A stretch of 64,000 bases of DNA from Parahaliea aestuarii (GCF_008064635.1 NZ_VRYZ01000006.1:1-64000); one strand, 5' to 3'; positions 9,769 to 19,956 are shown, counted from the first letter of the stretch. The notes: a model not told the origin generated them from the sequence alone. Translations and numbers: made by a program.

Positions 9769-11091
9769 TCAGCTTTCTTGCAGTTCCAGAGCAGTCAGGG
9801 GCAGGCTCAGTATCACCTCGGCGCCGCCCTCCGGATTGTTGCGCGCCCGCAGATCGCCACCCAGGGTACGGGCAACGTTGACGACCAGGAACAGGCCCAC
9901 GCCGCCCCCGGCACGCCGCTTGGTGGACTGGTAGGGGCGCCCCAGGCGCTCGAGCATCTCCGGGGAAAAGCCGGGGCCGCGATCGCGCACCACCAGGCGC
10001 AGTGTATCGCCCTCCCGCGCCGCCTCAAGCCCGACCCACTCCGGCGAAGCTTCCAGGGCATTGTCCAGCAGGTTAGTCAGGGTTTGTTTCAGTACCGAGT
10101 CCGAAGCGATATCCAGGTCTTCGCCAAAGTGGTTGTCAAAGTTCAGGTGTTTAACTGGCCGGCTGGCCTTCCATTCCAGAACCAGGTTATCGAGGAACTC
10201 GCACACGGTGGTTTCCTCCGAGGACTCTCCCCGGGTCTCCCCTGCACTGAGCAGGATATCGCTGACAATGCTCTTGCAGCGCTGCACCTGGGCCTGCATT
10301 TCCTGGATTTCCTGGTAGAGGTCCGGGTCCGAGGTAAACGCCGGCATGTAGCGCCAGTCCCCCAGAATGACGGCGATGGTGGCCAGGGGGGTGCCCAGTT
10401 CGTGGGCCGCCCCGGAGGCCAGCAGCCCCATGCGTACTATATGTTCCTCTTCCGCAGCGCGCTGGCGCAGCTCAGCCAGGCGGGCATCGCGCTCGCGGCG
10501 GCTGCGGGTGATGCGATGGATAAAAATCAGAAGTAAAACGGCGTTGAGTACGAAGCAGATCAGCATGCCCTGTACATAGACGCTGGACAGGCCCAAGTAG
10601 TGATCCTGGGGCAGGGCCAGGGGCTGCCCGGCAATGGCCAGCCACAGGAAGCAGCCGATGGCGACCACCAGCAGCGTCCACGCCCAGCGCGAGGCCAGCA
10701 GGACCGCCGCCAGGCCGACCTGCAGAATGTAGAGAAACACGAAGGGGTTGGTGACACCGCCGCTGAGGTACAGCTGGTAGGTCAGTGTGCCCATATCCAC
10801 CAGCAGGGCGAAGAACAGCTCCCAGGTATAGACCGGGCGGCGAAAAGACAGGCTCAGCAGGCTGAGGCCATTGAACAGCACCAGACCCGCCAGTACCGAC
10901 AGCATCTGCTGCAATGGCAATTCGACACCGAAGCCATAGTGAGTGATGAGGATAGTGAGCAACTGGCCGAGGACGGCCATCCAGCGCAGCTGCGCCAGTT
11001 GCTGCATGTTCTCGCCGAGGGTGACGTCGTTTTCGGTAACCGGCACCCGATTGAGCAGGACGGGCTTGCTGGCCGCCTGGGATTTAGTCAT
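9769..11091 (-). CDS. regB: RegB/PrrB/ActS-type redox sensor histidine kinase
   Basis: The 440-residue kinase has an N-terminal block of about six transmembrane helices (roughly 37-195). It contains the motif GGVTNPF at 111-117, reported in RegB to bind quinone. The H-box ASGAAHELGTPLATI has phosphorylated H230, the motif QRCKSI has C272 at the place of the redox-active Cys265 of Rhodobacter RegB, and the ATP-binding DRGPGF and GGGVGLFLV boxes are present. It likely reads quinone and thiol redox state and phosphorylates the adjacent RegA-like regulator. I chose the ATG at 11091 (AGGAG site nine bases upstream) over a start 54 bases earlier. It follows SURF1 in the cyo unit. Confidence 0.9.
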   Translation of the reverse strand: MTKSQAASKPVLLNRVPVTENDVTLGENMQQLAQLRWMAVLGQLLTILITHYGFGVELPLQQMLSVLAGLVLFNGLSLLSLSFRRPVYTWELFFALLVDMGTLTYQLYLSGGVTNPFVFLYILQVGLAAVLLASRWAWTLLVVAIGCFLWLAIAGQPLALPQDHYLGLSSVYVQGMLICFVLNAVLLLIFIHRITRSRRERDARLAELRQRAAEEEHIVRMGLLASGAAHELGTPLATIAVILGDWRYMPAFTSDPDLYQEIQEMQAQVQRCKSIVSDILLSAGETRGESSEETTVCEFLDNLVLEWKASRPVKHLNFDNHFGEDLDIASDSVLKQTLTNLLDNALEASPEWVGLEAAREGDTLRLVVRDRGPGFSPEMLERLGRPYQSTKRRAGGGVGLFLVVNVARTLGGDLRARNNPEGGAEVILSLPLTALELQES

Positions 11092-11169
11092 TGCTGGGTT
11101 CTCCTGTGGCGGCCAGTATACGATGCCGCAACGGAGCGCGCCCACAGGCCCGGGCAGAGCAATCTGTGG

Positions 11170-11904
11170 TCAGCGCCGCTGCCCTTTGCGCCGCCCCTCA
11201 CGAATAACAAGCACTGTCGCGCCCACGACCATCAGCGCCAGTCCGTACCAGGTAATGGCATAGACCAGGTGGGAATTGTGGAAGCGAATCACGGTGAGCC
11301 CGCCCACCGGCCCATTGCCCCCGGGACTGCCCGCCGTATCGGCTGCGGCATCGACAAAGTAGGGAGCAGCGCCGGACAGGCCGCGTTTGGCGGCGATAGC
11401 GGCAACGTCGCGGGAAAACCAGCGATCCTCTTCGGGCTCATTGTCCCGCAACACGCCGCCGCCGGGCTCGGTAATCCGCAGCAGGCCGGTCACTTCTACC
11501 GCACCCGGCGGTACCGGCGCGGCCTGCTGGCCCTGAGCCACAAAGCCGCGATTGACCAGCACCAGGCTGCCGTCCTGCTGTTGCAGGGGGCTGAGTATCC
11601 AGTAGCCGGTGCCCAGCTCGCTGGCGCTGGCGACACGGGTATCGAGATCGGGAAGAAAGCGCCCCTGCAGTCGGACGTGGCGGTATTCATCCCGCTCGCG
11701 GGTAACCGCCGGCCAATCCTCAGTGCCGGGCGCAGCCACCGCAGGCGCGCTGACCCGCGCCTCCACCCGCTCGATCAGGTCGAGCTTCCAGGCCCGCCGC
11801 TCTACCTGCCAGTTGCCGAGGGCGACAAAACCGGCAAAGGCCGCCAGCGCGCACAGGGCGAGAACGCTGTGCAGCAGGCGGCGCGGGCGTATGGCGGTAT
11901 TCAC
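11170..11904 (-). CDS. SURF1 family oxidase assembly protein
   Basis: The 244-residue protein has the SURF1 topology: one transmembrane helix near residues 10-30, a periplasmic domain, and a second helix near 212-234. Family motifs include LGNWQVERRAWKLDLI (residues 29-44) and VLVNRGFV. SURF1 helps insert heme into heme-copper oxidases. Some bacteria have a dedicated copy for quinol oxidase, and its position seven bases after cyoD argues for that role here. The start is GTG with only a weak ribosome binding site, so translational coupling to cyoD is plausible. Confidence 0.88.
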   Translation of the reverse strand: MNTAIRPRRLLHSVLALCALAAFAGFVALGNWQVERRAWKLDLIERVEARVSAPAVAAPGTEDWPAVTRERDEYRHVRLQGRFLPDLDTRVASASELGTGYWILSPLQQQDGSLVLVNRGFVAQGQQAAPVPPGAVEVTGLLRITEPGGGVLRDNEPEEDRWFSRDVAAIAAKRGLSGAAPYFVDAAADTAGSPGGNGPVGGLTVIRFHNSHLVYAITWYGLALMVVGATVLVIREGRRKGQRR

Positions 11905-11911
11905 AGACGGA

Positions 11912-12289
11912 TCAGGAGCCCCCCATCATGGAAGGCATCATGTTGACGTTCATGTGGTACATCACCCACAGCGAACCGAACAGGGTGATGAACACCAACA
12001 CAAGGGTGAAGATCAGCGACAGCATGGTCCAGCCGCCCTGGGCCTGGAAGTCCATGTGCAGGAAGTAGACCATGTGCACCACGATCTGTACCACGGCAAA
12101 GGCCAGGATGATCAGCACGGTGGCATTGCGGGAATCCAGCACATCACCCATGACCATCCAGAACGGAATGGCGGTGAGAATAACCGAGGCCACAAAGCCG
12201 ATCATGTAGCCCTTGAAGGTGCTGTGAGGCGCCTCTTCGGCGTGGTGGTCGTCGTGGCCGTGATGAAGGCTATCGTGATGTTCGCTCAT
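11912..12289 (-). CDS. cyoD: Cytochrome bo3 ubiquinol oxidase subunit IV
   Basis: The 125-residue protein has a His/Asp-rich N-terminus and three transmembrane segments, with FKGYMIGFVASVILTAIPF typical of CyoD. Subunit IV aids assembly and stability of the bo3 complex in the inner membrane. Its ATG overlaps the stop of cyoC by four bases, indicating translational coupling. Confidence 0.93.
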   Translation of the reverse strand: MSEHHDSLHHGHDDHHAEEAPHSTFKGYMIGFVASVILTAIPFWMVMGDVLDSRNATVLIILAFAVVQIVVHMVYFLHMDFQAQGGWTMLSLIFTLVLVFITLFGSLWVMYHMNVNMMPSMMGGS

Positions 12290-12915
12290 ACCATGGATCC
12301 CATCAGGTAGACATAGGTAAAGACACCGATCCAGATCACGTCCAGGAAGTGCCAGAACATGGACAGGCAGAATACCCGGCGCTTGTTCTCCTGGATCAGG
12401 CCGTGCTTGCGCAGCTGCAGCAGCAGGGTCACCAGCCAGATGCAGCCAAAGGTGACGTGCAGGCCGTGGGTGCCCACCAGGGTAAAGAAGGCAGACAGGA
12501 AGCCGCTGCGCTGGGGGCCGGCGCCGATGTGGAGCAGGTGGTAGAACTCGTACAGTTCCACGGCCAGGAAGCTGAGCCCGAACACGCCGGTCACCGCCAG
12601 CCAGCCGATAGTGCCTTTCAGGCTGTTCTGCTGCATCTTCAGCACGGCAAAGCCGTAGGTGATGGAGGAGACCAGCAGGAAGGCGGTGTTCAGGGCCACC
12701 AGTTCCAGGTCGAACAGGTCGGCACCGGAGGGCCCGCCGGCAAAGTTCAGGCTGAGCACGCCGTAAGTGGCGAACAGGGCGGCGAAGATGAGGCAGTCGC
12801 TCATCAGGTAGATCCAGAAACCCAGCAGGGTGCCCTGGGCCGGGTGGTGCTCGCCGCGGACGAGGAATTCCAGCTTGCCGTTGTCGGCGGCCGGTGTTGC
12901 TACTGCAGTACTCAT
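12286..12915 (-). CDS. cyoC: Cytochrome bo3 ubiquinol oxidase subunit III
   Basis: The 209-residue protein has five transmembrane helices and the subunit III motifs LGFWIYLMSDCLIFAALFATY near residues 30-50 and FTLVGTHGLHVTFG near 145-158. It stabilises the oxidase and is thought to affect proton uptake; it binds no metal. The start codon overlaps the cyoB stop (TGATG), and the end overlaps cyoD. Confidence 0.95.
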   Translation of the reverse strand: MSTAVATPAADNGKLEFLVRGEHHPAQGTLLGFWIYLMSDCLIFAALFATYGVLSLNFAGGPSGADLFDLELVALNTAFLLVSSITYGFAVLKMQQNSLKGTIGWLAVTGVFGLSFLAVELYEFYHLLHIGAGPQRSGFLSAFFTLVGTHGLHVTFGCIWLVTLLLQLRKHGLIQENKRRVFCLSMFWHFLDVIWIGVFTYVYLMGSMV

Positions 12916-14921
12916 CAGGCCAGCACCTCCGCCCGCCGGTTTTCCACTGCGGCTACGTCTTCCACCGGAATGTAGTAGTCGCGCTTGTAGTTAAAGGTGT
13001 GAATGATGGCGCCGAGGATCAGGCCGGCAAAGCTCGCCGCGGCCAGCCACCACACGTACCAGATCATGGCAAAGCCGAACACCGTGGCCAGGCCGGCCAG
13101 CACCATGCCCGCCGCCGTGTTCTTGGGCATATGGATGGGCAGGAAGCCCTCCTGCGGCGGCTTGAAGCCGTGTTGCTTCATCTGCCACCAGGCGTCGTTC
13201 TCGTGCACCTGCGGTGTGAAGGCGAAGTTGTACTGGGGCGGCGGTGAGGAAGTGGACCACTCCAGGGTGCGGCCGTTCCAGGGGTCGCCGGTTTCATCGC
13301 GCAGGGAATCGCGCTTCTTGTAGCTCACGTAGAGCTGGATCAGGAAGCTCAGGATGCCGAGGCCGATCAGCACCGCGCCGAAGGCCGCCACCTGGAACCA
13401 GATCTGCAGGGACATGTCCTCGAAGTGGCTCATGCGACGGGTCACGCCCATCAGGCCCAGTGCGTACAGGGGCATGAAGGCGACGTAGAAGCCGATCAGC
13501 CAGAACCAGAAGGAGCACTTGCCCCAGAAGGGATCGAGCTTGTAACCGGTGACTTTCGGGTACCAGTAGGTGATGGCCGCGAACACACCGAACACCACGC
13601 CGCCGATAATCACGTTGTGGAAGTGGGCGATCAGGAACAGGCTGTTGTGCAGTACGAAGTCCGCCGGGGGTACCGCCAGCAGCACGCCGGTCATGCCGCC
13701 GATCACGAAGGTGACCATAAAGCCGATGGTCCACAGCATGGGCACATCGAACTGGATGCGGCCGCGGTACATGGTGAACAGCCAGTTGAAGATCTTGGCC
13801 CCGGTGGGGATCGAGATAATCATCGTGGTGATACCGAAGAAGCTGTTCACGGTGGCGCCGGAGCCCATGGTAAAGAAGTGGTGCAGCCACACCAGGTAGG
13901 ACAGCACCGTAATCACCACGGTGGCGTACACCATGGACGAGTAGCCGAACAGGCGCTTGCCGCTGTAGGTGGACACGATCTCGGAGAACACACCGAAGAT
14001 CGGCAGGATCAGGATGTACACTTCCGGGTGGCCCCAGATCCAGATCAGGTTCACGTACATCATGGCGTTGCCGCCGAGATCATTGGTGAAGAAGTTAAAG
14101 TCCATGTAGCGGTCCAGCGACAGCAGCGCCAGTACCGCGGTGAGGATGGGGAAGGCCGCCACGATCAGGATGTTGGTGCACAGGGCGGTCCAGGTGAAGA
14201 CCGGCATTTTCATCAGGGTCATGCCGGGGGCGCGCATCTTGACGATGGTGACCACGAAGTTGACCCCCGACAGCAGCGTCCCCACGCCGGCGATCTGCAG
14301 CGACCAGATGTAGTAATCCACCCCGACCCCGGGGCTTTGTAATATCCCCGTTAGCGGTGGATAGGCGAGCCAGCCGGATTTGGCGAATTCCCCCACGAAC
14401 AGGGACAGCATGATCAGTACCGCACCGGAGGCGGTCATCCAGAAGCTGAAGTTATTGAGGAAGGGGAAGGCCACGTCGCGGGCGCCGATCTGCAGCGGCA
14501 CGATATAGTTCATCAGGCCCACCACGAAGGGCATCGCCACGAAGAAGATCATGATCACGCCGTGGGCGGTAAAGATCTGGTCGTAGTGGTGGGGCGGCAG
14601 GTAACCCGTGGCGTCACCGAAGGCCATGGCCTGGTGCAGGCGCATCATGATGGCGTCGGCGAAGCCGCGCAGCAGCATGATGATCCCGAGGATCATGTAC
14701 ATCACGCCAATGCGCTTGTGGTCGATGCTGGTGAACCACTCCTTCCACAGGTAACCCCAGACCCGGTACTTGGTCAGGGCCACCACCAGGGCGATACCAC
14801 CAACGGCAACCATGACGAAGGTACCGAGGATAATCGGGTCGTGGAGAGGGAAGGAATCCCAGGTCAGACGGCCGAAGACGGCTGATGTGGTGTCGGAGTA
14901 GGTTTGTACTGCTGACGACAT
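12915..14921 (-). CDS. cyoB: Cytochrome bo3 ubiquinol oxidase subunit I
   Basis: The 668-residue catalytic subunit reduces oxygen to water with electrons from ubiquinol and pumps protons. Allowing an offset of 14 from the E. coli protein, the key residues are present: R85, D89 and H112 of the quinol site; H120 for heme b; CuB ligands H298, H347 and H348; cross-linked Y302 (GHPEVY); and the HFHN motif for the hemes. The length and 15-helix topology fit CyoB rather than an aa3 cytochrome c oxidase. No heme O synthase gene (cyoE) follows the operon, so it must lie elsewhere. Confidence 0.97.
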   Translation of the reverse strand: MSSAVQTYSDTTSAVFGRLTWDSFPLHDPIILGTFVMVAVGGIALVVALTKYRVWGYLWKEWFTSIDHKRIGVMYMILGIIMLLRGFADAIMMRLHQAMAFGDATGYLPPHHYDQIFTAHGVIMIFFVAMPFVVGLMNYIVPLQIGARDVAFPFLNNFSFWMTASGAVLIMLSLFVGEFAKSGWLAYPPLTGILQSPGVGVDYYIWSLQIAGVGTLLSGVNFVVTIVKMRAPGMTLMKMPVFTWTALCTNILIVAAFPILTAVLALLSLDRYMDFNFFTNDLGGNAMMYVNLIWIWGHPEVYILILPIFGVFSEIVSTYSGKRLFGYSSMVYATVVITVLSYLVWLHHFFTMGSGATVNSFFGITTMIISIPTGAKIFNWLFTMYRGRIQFDVPMLWTIGFMVTFVIGGMTGVLLAVPPADFVLHNSLFLIAHFHNVIIGGVVFGVFAAITYWYPKVTGYKLDPFWGKCSFWFWLIGFYVAFMPLYALGLMGVTRRMSHFEDMSLQIWFQVAAFGAVLIGLGILSFLIQLYVSYKKRDSLRDETGDPWNGRTLEWSTSSPPPQYNFAFTPQVHENDAWWQMKQHGFKPPQEGFLPIHMPKNTAAGMVLAGLATVFGFAMIWYVWWLAAASFAGLILGAIIHTFNYKRDYYIPVEDVAAVENRRAEVLA

Positions 14922-15007
14922 AGTTGCGGCGCCCTTGGGTTTTACAACTGGGCCGCCTTAAAAGCGGCCGGAACTGGTTTCGCGAAGATGGCGTGCCCGC
15001 TCGGGAC

Positions 15008-15943
15008 TTATTCGCCGTGCTCTTCGCCGTGGTGTCCGTGATGGCTCTTCATCAGGTCTTTCATGCAGACCTGACCCGGGTCGACGCAGCGATTGAGAAT
15101 GGCGTCGTACAGGCCAGGCATAACTTCGCTGTAGTAGCGCACCGGGTCATCGATGCTGGGCTTTTCCAGCGCCTTGTAGGCGTCGCGGCTGAGGGGGTTA
15201 CCCTGGGCCTTCACCTGCGCCACCCACTGTTCGAAATCGCTCTCGGACTCCCCCAGGAATTCAAAGCGCATCTTGTTGAAGCCCTCGCCGGAGTAGTTGG
15301 CGGAGAAGCCTTCATAACTGCCCGGCTCGTTGATCACCGCGTGCAACTGGGTTTCCATCCCGCCCATGGCGTAGATCATGCCCGCCAGCGCCGGTACGTA
15401 GAAGGAGTTCATCATGGTGGTGGCGGTGATCTTGAACTTGATGGGGCGATCCACCGGTGCGGCCAGCTCATTCACGGTGGCGATACCCTGCTCGGGATAG
15501 AAGAACAGCCACTTCCAGTCCATGGCCACCACTTCCACCACCAGCGGCTCGGTGCCTTCCGGCACGGGCACGCCCTTCTCGATGCGATCCAGCGGCCGGT
15601 AGGGGTCAAGTTTGTGAGTGCTCACCCAGGTCAGTGCGCCCAGGGCGATGATAATGGCCAGCGGCGCCGCCCAGATCACCAGCTCCAGCTTGGTGGAGTG
15701 ATCCCAGTCGGGCTTGTAGGTGGCGTCCTTGTTGGAGGAGCGATAGCGCCAGGCGAGCAGCAGGGTGAGCACAATCACCGGCACAATGATGATCAGCATC
15801 AGGTAGGTGGACCACAGGATCAGGTCCGCCTGCTGGGAGGCCACGTCACCCGAGGGGGACATCACCACCCAGTTGCAGCCGGCCAGAGACAGGGCCAGCA
15901 CCGACGCCAGGAGTGTTTTGCAGAGTGTTCTGGGAGTTGCCAT
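15008..15943 (-). CDS. cyoA: Cytochrome bo3 ubiquinol oxidase subunit II
   Basis: The 311-residue subunit has a lipoprotein signal peptide (LAGC, Cys23) and two transmembrane helices (about 38-62 and 82-102). Its periplasmic cupredoxin domain lacks the Cys-x-x-x-Cys CuA motif, as expected for quinol oxidases. VVEVVAMDWKWLFFYPEQGIATVNEL matches CyoA. The C-terminus is His/Glu-rich (KSHHGHHGEEHGE). It is the first gene of the operon; cyoB starts 86 bases later. I chose the ATG at 15943 over an in-frame TTG at 15955. Confidence 0.95.
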   Translation of the reverse strand: MATPRTLCKTLLASVLALSLAGCNWVVMSPSGDVASQQADLILWSTYLMLIIIVPVIVLTLLLAWRYRSSNKDATYKPDWDHSTKLELVIWAAPLAIIIALGALTWVSTHKLDPYRPLDRIEKGVPVPEGTEPLVVEVVAMDWKWLFFYPEQGIATVNELAAPVDRPIKFKITATTMMNSFYVPALAGMIYAMGGMETQLHAVINEPGSYEGFSANYSGEGFNKMRFEFLGESESDFEQWVAQVKAQGNPLSRDAYKALEKPSIDDPVRYYSEVMPGLYDAILNRCVDPGQVCMKDLMKSHHGHHGEEHGE

Positions 15944-16013
15944 TGCCGCTCGCAATTCCGGATTGTGGGAAGAGTGGGGCGCACTCTACGGGATCGGGAC
16001 CGGCGGGGGAATT

Positions 16014-16026
16014 GGACAATTTGTCC
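16014..16026. promoter_or_regulatory. Palindrome in the cyoA / MFS divergent region
   Basis: GGACAATTTGTCC is a perfect inverted repeat around one central base, located about 70 bases from both divergent start codons. It is a candidate operator for the cyo operon, the transporter, or both. It does not resemble FNR or ArcA sites, and I cannot assign a regulator. Confidence 0.35.
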
Positions 16027-16096
16027 TATGGTGCCCACGGCGGAATGGGGGTAGCCTTTGAGGCCATTGTAGTCTCAAATCCGGAAATTTCCCTGC

Positions 16097-17425
16097 ATGG
16101 CCAACGCGACTGGACATACCGCTTCTTCCACCCAAGCCAGCCCGGAGACCACTGCCGGCCACTCACCCGTCGCACCCGGTGAAATTGCCGTCGGTGTAGT
16201 GATCGGCCGCACCTCCGAGTACTTCGACTTCTTCGTCTTCGGCATCGCCTGCGTGCTGGTATTCCCCGCGGTGTTCTTCCCCGCCTCCAGCCAGCTGGAA
16301 GGCATGATCTACTCCTTCTGGATTTTCGCCCTGGCCTTTATTGCGCGCCCCTTTGGCACCACCCTGTTCATGACCATCCAGCGCCGCTGGGGGCGCAGCG
16401 TCAAGCTCACCGCCTCCCTGTTCCTGCTGGGCACCGCCACTGCCGGCATCGCCTTCCTGCCGAGCTATGACACGCTGGGCACGGCAGCCATTGTCTTCCT
16501 GGCCTTTTTCCGGGTGCTGCAGGGCTTCGCCACCGGTGGTTCCTGGGACGGCCTGCCCTCCCTGCTGGCGCTGAACGCACCGTCCAACCGCCGCAACTGG
16601 TACGCCATGCTGGGCCAGCTCGGCGCGCCGCTGGGCTTCCTGCTGGCCAATGCCCTGTTCCTGTACCTGGTCCTCAGCGTCAGCACCGAGGACTTCCTGA
16701 CCTGGGCCTGGCGCTATCCTTTCTTCGTGGCCTTCGCCATTAACGTGGTAGCACTGTTTGCCCGCCTGCGCCTGGTGCTGACCGATGAGTACACCTTCGC
16801 CCTGGAAGAGAGCGAACTGGAACCCATCAGCACCCGGGAAATGCTCCGCGAGCAGGGCCGCAACATTTTCATCGGCGCTTTTGTCGCCCTGGCCAGCTAT
16901 GCACTGTTCCACATTGTCACCATCTTCCCCCTGTCCTGGATTGCCCTGAACAAGTCCCAGGTGATCGACAAGGTGCTGGAAATCCAGATCTGGGGCGCCT
17001 GTGCCGGCATTCTCGGCACCATGGCCTCCGGCGTCATCGCCGACCGCATCGGCAAGCGCACCACGCTGGGCCTGATGGCCGCCGCCATTGGTGTTTTCGC
17101 CCTGTTCTCCCCCATGCTGATGGATGGCAGCCCGACCCAGCAGAACGCTTTCATCCTGATCGGCTTCGCCCTGCTTGGCGTCTCCTACGGCCAGGCCAGC
17201 GGCACCGTGACCGCCAACTTCCAGCGCCGCTACCGCTACACCGGCGCCGCCCTCACCGCCGACTTTGCCTGGCTCTTTGGCGCGGCCTTCGCGCCGCTGC
17301 TGGCGCTGTCCCTGTCGTCCAAGTTCGGCCTGGTCGCCGTCAGTGGCTACCTGCTCTCTGCCGTGGTCTGGACCCTGCTGGCATTGTGGTTCAATCGCCG
17401 CCTGGAGGCCCGGGCCCGCGGCTGA
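16097..17425 (+). CDS. MFS transporter, metabolite:H+ symporter (MHS) type
   Basis: The 442-residue inner-membrane protein has about 12 transmembrane helices. The N-terminal motif GRTSEYFDFFVFGIACVLVFPAVFFP and the loop RPFGTTLFMTIQRRWGRSVKLT are those of the MHS family (KgtP, ShiA, ProP relatives), which import organic acids or osmolytes with protons. The family usually has ASxIGTxxEWYDF at the first motif; here the equivalent is GRTSEYFDFF, a marked variation. The substrate is unknown. It is divergent from cyoA and followed by a GC-rich hairpin. Confidence 0.85.
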   Translation: MANATGHTASSTQASPETTAGHSPVAPGEIAVGVVIGRTSEYFDFFVFGIACVLVFPAVFFPASSQLEGMIYSFWIFALAFIARPFGTTLFMTIQRRWGRSVKLTASLFLLGTATAGIAFLPSYDTLGTAAIVFLAFFRVLQGFATGGSWDGLPSLLALNAPSNRRNWYAMLGQLGAPLGFLLANALFLYLVLSVSTEDFLTWAWRYPFFVAFAINVVALFARLRLVLTDEYTFALEESELEPISTREMLREQGRNIFIGAFVALASYALFHIVTIFPLSWIALNKSQVIDKVLEIQIWGACAGILGTMASGVIADRIGKRTTLGLMAAAIGVFALFSPMLMDGSPTQQNAFILIGFALLGVSYGQASGTVTANFQRRYRYTGAALTADFAWLFGAAFAPLLALSLSSKFGLVAVSGYLLSAVVWTLLALWFNRRLEARARG

Positions 17426-17454
17426 GATCCAAACCTCCCTCACTTGTCACACCA

Positions 17455-17482
17455 CGGCCTGTCGCCCTCTCCCGACAGGCCG
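17455..17482. terminator. GC-rich hairpin after the MFS gene
   Basis: Perfect arms CGGCCTGTCG (17455-17464) and CGACAGGCCG (17473-17482) enclose an eight-base loop 30 bases after the MFS stop. No T-run follows, so termination is plausible but unproven. Confidence 0.4.
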
Positions 17483-17545
17483 CTCCCGCCCCGCTGGCGC
17501 CAGACGTTCATCAAAAAAACAGAACATGAACTTCTGAATTTGCAA

Positions 17546-17576
17546 TTGGGCTGTATCGATACGGCCTGACTATACT
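17546..17576 (+). promoter_or_regulatory. Putative promoter and palindrome before exported KatG
   Basis: A weak sigma70-like pair, TTGGGC (17546-17551) and TATACT (17571-17576), spaced 19 bases, contains the perfect palindrome GTATCGATAC (17553-17562) in its spacer. An operator in the spacer could hold or activate this suboptimally spaced promoter. The regulator is unknown, and it is not the palindrome seen before the first katG. Confidence 0.35.
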
Positions 17577-17691
17577 TTTCCCCGATAACAAGTGAGCGCT
17601 CGCCTGTGCGATGTCGCTACCTAACCGGCGGAGTCATCCACCCTCTGTTATCGCGCCGCAATACCGACAAAAAGATCAGAGAGAGGATCCT

Positions 17692-19914
17692 ATGAAAAAG
17701 TCCAGCATGCTGAAAAAGGCCATCACCCTCGCCACCCTGTGCGCGATGGGCTCGGTGGCCTCCGCTGCCGATGTGCCCGCAGTCCCCGACAACGACTACT
17801 GGTGGCCCAACCGCCTGAGCCTCGAGCCCTTGCGTGACTCGTCTGCTTCATCCGATCCTATGGGACCGGGATTCAAGTACTCTGAAGCTTTCAAAAAGCT
17901 CGACCAGAAAGCCCTGGAAAAAGACCTGCGCGAGCTGATGACCACATCACAGGACTGGTGGCCCGCCGACTTCGGCCACTACGGGCCCTTCTTTATTCGC
18001 TTGTCCTGGCACGCCGCGGGCACCTACCGCACCATCGACGGTCGCGGCGGTTCCGACGGCGGCATGCAGCGCTTTGCACCGCTGAACAGCTGGCCGGACA
18101 ACGCCAGTCTCGACAAGGCCCGCCGTCTGCTGTGGCCGATCAAGGAAAAATACGGCAACGCCATCTCCTGGGCCGACCTGATTGTTCTGGCCGGTAACCT
18201 GGCCATGGAGGATATGGGCTTCGAGACCGCGGGCTTCGCCTACGGGCGCGCCGACGCATGGGAGCCGGAAGACGTCAACTGGGGCCCCGAGGGCGAATGG
18301 CTCACCGACCAGCGTCGCAATGAAATGGGCCGCATCGAGGGCCCCTTCGGGGCCACCGAGATGGGCCTGATCTATGTGAACCCCGAAGGTCCGCACAAGA
18401 ACCCCGACCCGCTGAAAGCGGCAGCGGCCATTCGCGACGCCTTTGGTCGCATGGCAATGAACGACGAGGAGACCGCCGCCCTGATCGCCGGTGGCCATAC
18501 CTTTGGCAAGGCTCACGGCGCGCACAAGGCAGCTGACTGTGTCGGCCCCGAGCCGGAAGCCGCTCCGCTGGAGGAGCAGGGCCTGGGGTGGAAAAACAAG
18601 TGCGGCACCGGTAAAGGGGCAGACACGGTGACCAGCGGACTGGAAGGCGCATGGACCATCAGTCCCGCCGAGTGGACCCACAACTACCTGCAAAACCTGT
18701 ACGGCTTCGAGTGGGAACTGACCAAAAGCCCCGGCGGTGCCCAGCAGTGGAAACCAAAAGACGGCAAGGGCGAGGGTATGGTCCCGGATGCCCACGACCC
18801 CAACAAACGCCACGCGCCGATGATGTTCACCACCGACCTCGCCCTGAAGGAAGACCCGGCCTACCGCAAGATTACGCAGCGCTGGCTGAACAACCCGGAA
18901 GAGTTCGAGGACGCCTATGCCCGCGCCTGGTTCAAGTTGATCCACCGCGACATGGGGCCGACCTCCCGCTATCTCGGCACGTCTGTCCCCGATGCCACCT
19001 GGATCTGGCAGGACCCGGTGCCCGAGGCAGACTACAAACAGATCGATGACGGCGACGTGAAGAAGCTGAAATCCGAGATTTTGAAATCCGGCCTAAGCAC
19101 TTCGCAACTGGTGAAAACCGCCTGGGCCTCTGCAGCGTCCTTCCGCCAGACTGACATGCGCGGCGGCGCCAACGGCGCCCGCATCCGACTGGCACCGCAG
19201 AAAGACTGGGCGGTCAACCAGCCCAAGGAACTGGCGGCGACGCTGGCCAAGCTGGAGAAAGTCCAGCAGGACTTCAACAAGAAGGCCGGCAAGACCCAGG
19301 TTTCCCTGGCTGATGTCATCGTGCTGGGCGGCGCCGCAGCCATTGAGGAGGCGGCGAAAAAAGGCGGCCACAAGATCGAGGTACCCTTCGTGCCCGGTCG
19401 CACCGACGCCACCCAGGAAATGACCGACGTGGAGGCCTTCGAGGTGCTGGAACCCAAGGCCGACGGTTTCCGCAACTACCTGGCCCCGGGCTTCCCCCGC
19501 CCGCCGGCTGAAGCCCTGGTAGAGCGCGCCGCCCTGCTGGATCTCAGCGTGCCGGAAATGACCGCCCTGGTGGGCGGCCTGCGGGTACTGGGCGCCAATG
19601 CCGATGGCAGCCAGCACGGCGTGTTCACCGACAAGCCCGGTACCCTGAGCACGGACTTCTTCGTCAACCTGGTGGACATGTCCACGGTATGGAGCAAGTC
19701 CGAGACCATCGACGGCGTCTACGTGGGCAAGGACCGCGACACCGGCAAGGCCAAGTGGAGCGCCACTCCGGTCGACCTGATCTTCGGCTCCAACTCCGAG
19801 TTGCGCGCCATCGCCGAGTTCTACGCCTCCAACGACAGCAAGGACAAGTTCGTCGAGGACTTCGTCGCTGCCTGGACCAAGGTGATGACCGCCGATCGCT
19901 ACGATGTGAAGTAA
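17692..19914 (+). CDS. katG: Exported (periplasmic) catalase-peroxidase, second KatG
   Basis: The 740-residue protein is a complete second KatG preceded by a clear Sec signal peptide ([10 protein letters not shown], a hydrophobic stretch, then SVASA before ADVP). Active-site residues are intact: R103, W106, H107; Y228 and M254 for the adduct; proximal H269. Periplasmic KatG proteins (KatP type) are known from enterohaemorrhagic E. coli and other bacteria and detoxify external peroxide. The start at 17692 has a GAGAGGA site; a longer frame from 17611 would bury the signal peptide. It differs widely in sequence from the first KatG, so this is not a recent duplication. A bidirectional terminator follows. 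Confidence 0.95.
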   Translation: MKKSSMLKKAITLATLCAMGSVASAADVPAVPDNDYWWPNRLSLEPLRDSSASSDPMGPGFKYSEAFKKLDQKALEKDLRELMTTSQDWWPADFGHYGPFFIRLSWHAAGTYRTIDGRGGSDGGMQRFAPLNSWPDNASLDKARRLLWPIKEKYGNAISWADLIVLAGNLAMEDMGFETAGFAYGRADAWEPEDVNWGPEGEWLTDQRRNEMGRIEGPFGATEMGLIYVNPEGPHKNPDPLKAAAAIRDAFGRMAMNDEETAALIAGGHTFGKAHGAHKAADCVGPEPEAAPLEEQGLGWKNKCGTGKGADTVTSGLEGAWTISPAEWTHNYLQNLYGFEWELTKSPGGAQQWKPKDGKGEGMVPDAHDPNKRHAPMMFTTDLALKEDPAYRKITQRWLNNPEEFEDAYARAWFKLIHRDMGPTSRYLGTSVPDATWIWQDPVPEADYKQIDDGDVKKLKSEILKSGLSTSQLVKTAWASAASFRQTDMRGGANGARIRLAPQKDWAVNQPKELAATLAKLEKVQQDFNKKAGKTQVSLADVIVLGGAAAIEEAAKKGGHKIEVPFVPGRTDATQEMTDVEAFEVLEPKADGFRNYLAPGFPRPPAEALVERAALLDLSVPEMTALVGGLRVLGANADGSQHGVFTDKPGTLSTDFFVNLVDMSTVWSKSETIDGVYVGKDRDTGKAKWSATPVDLIFGSNSELRAIAEFYASNDSKDKFVEDFVAAWTKVMTADRYDVK

Positions 19915-19956
19915 GCCCCACCCGCCGGTGCCTCTGCACCGGCAACACCTGCGAAC

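Noticed and set aside
9866-9880. Partial match to the LacI-type operator (CAACGTTG) in the sensor kinase gene
   Set aside because: It lies inside coding sequence, lacks the outer half-site bases, and has no nearby amino-sugar gene.
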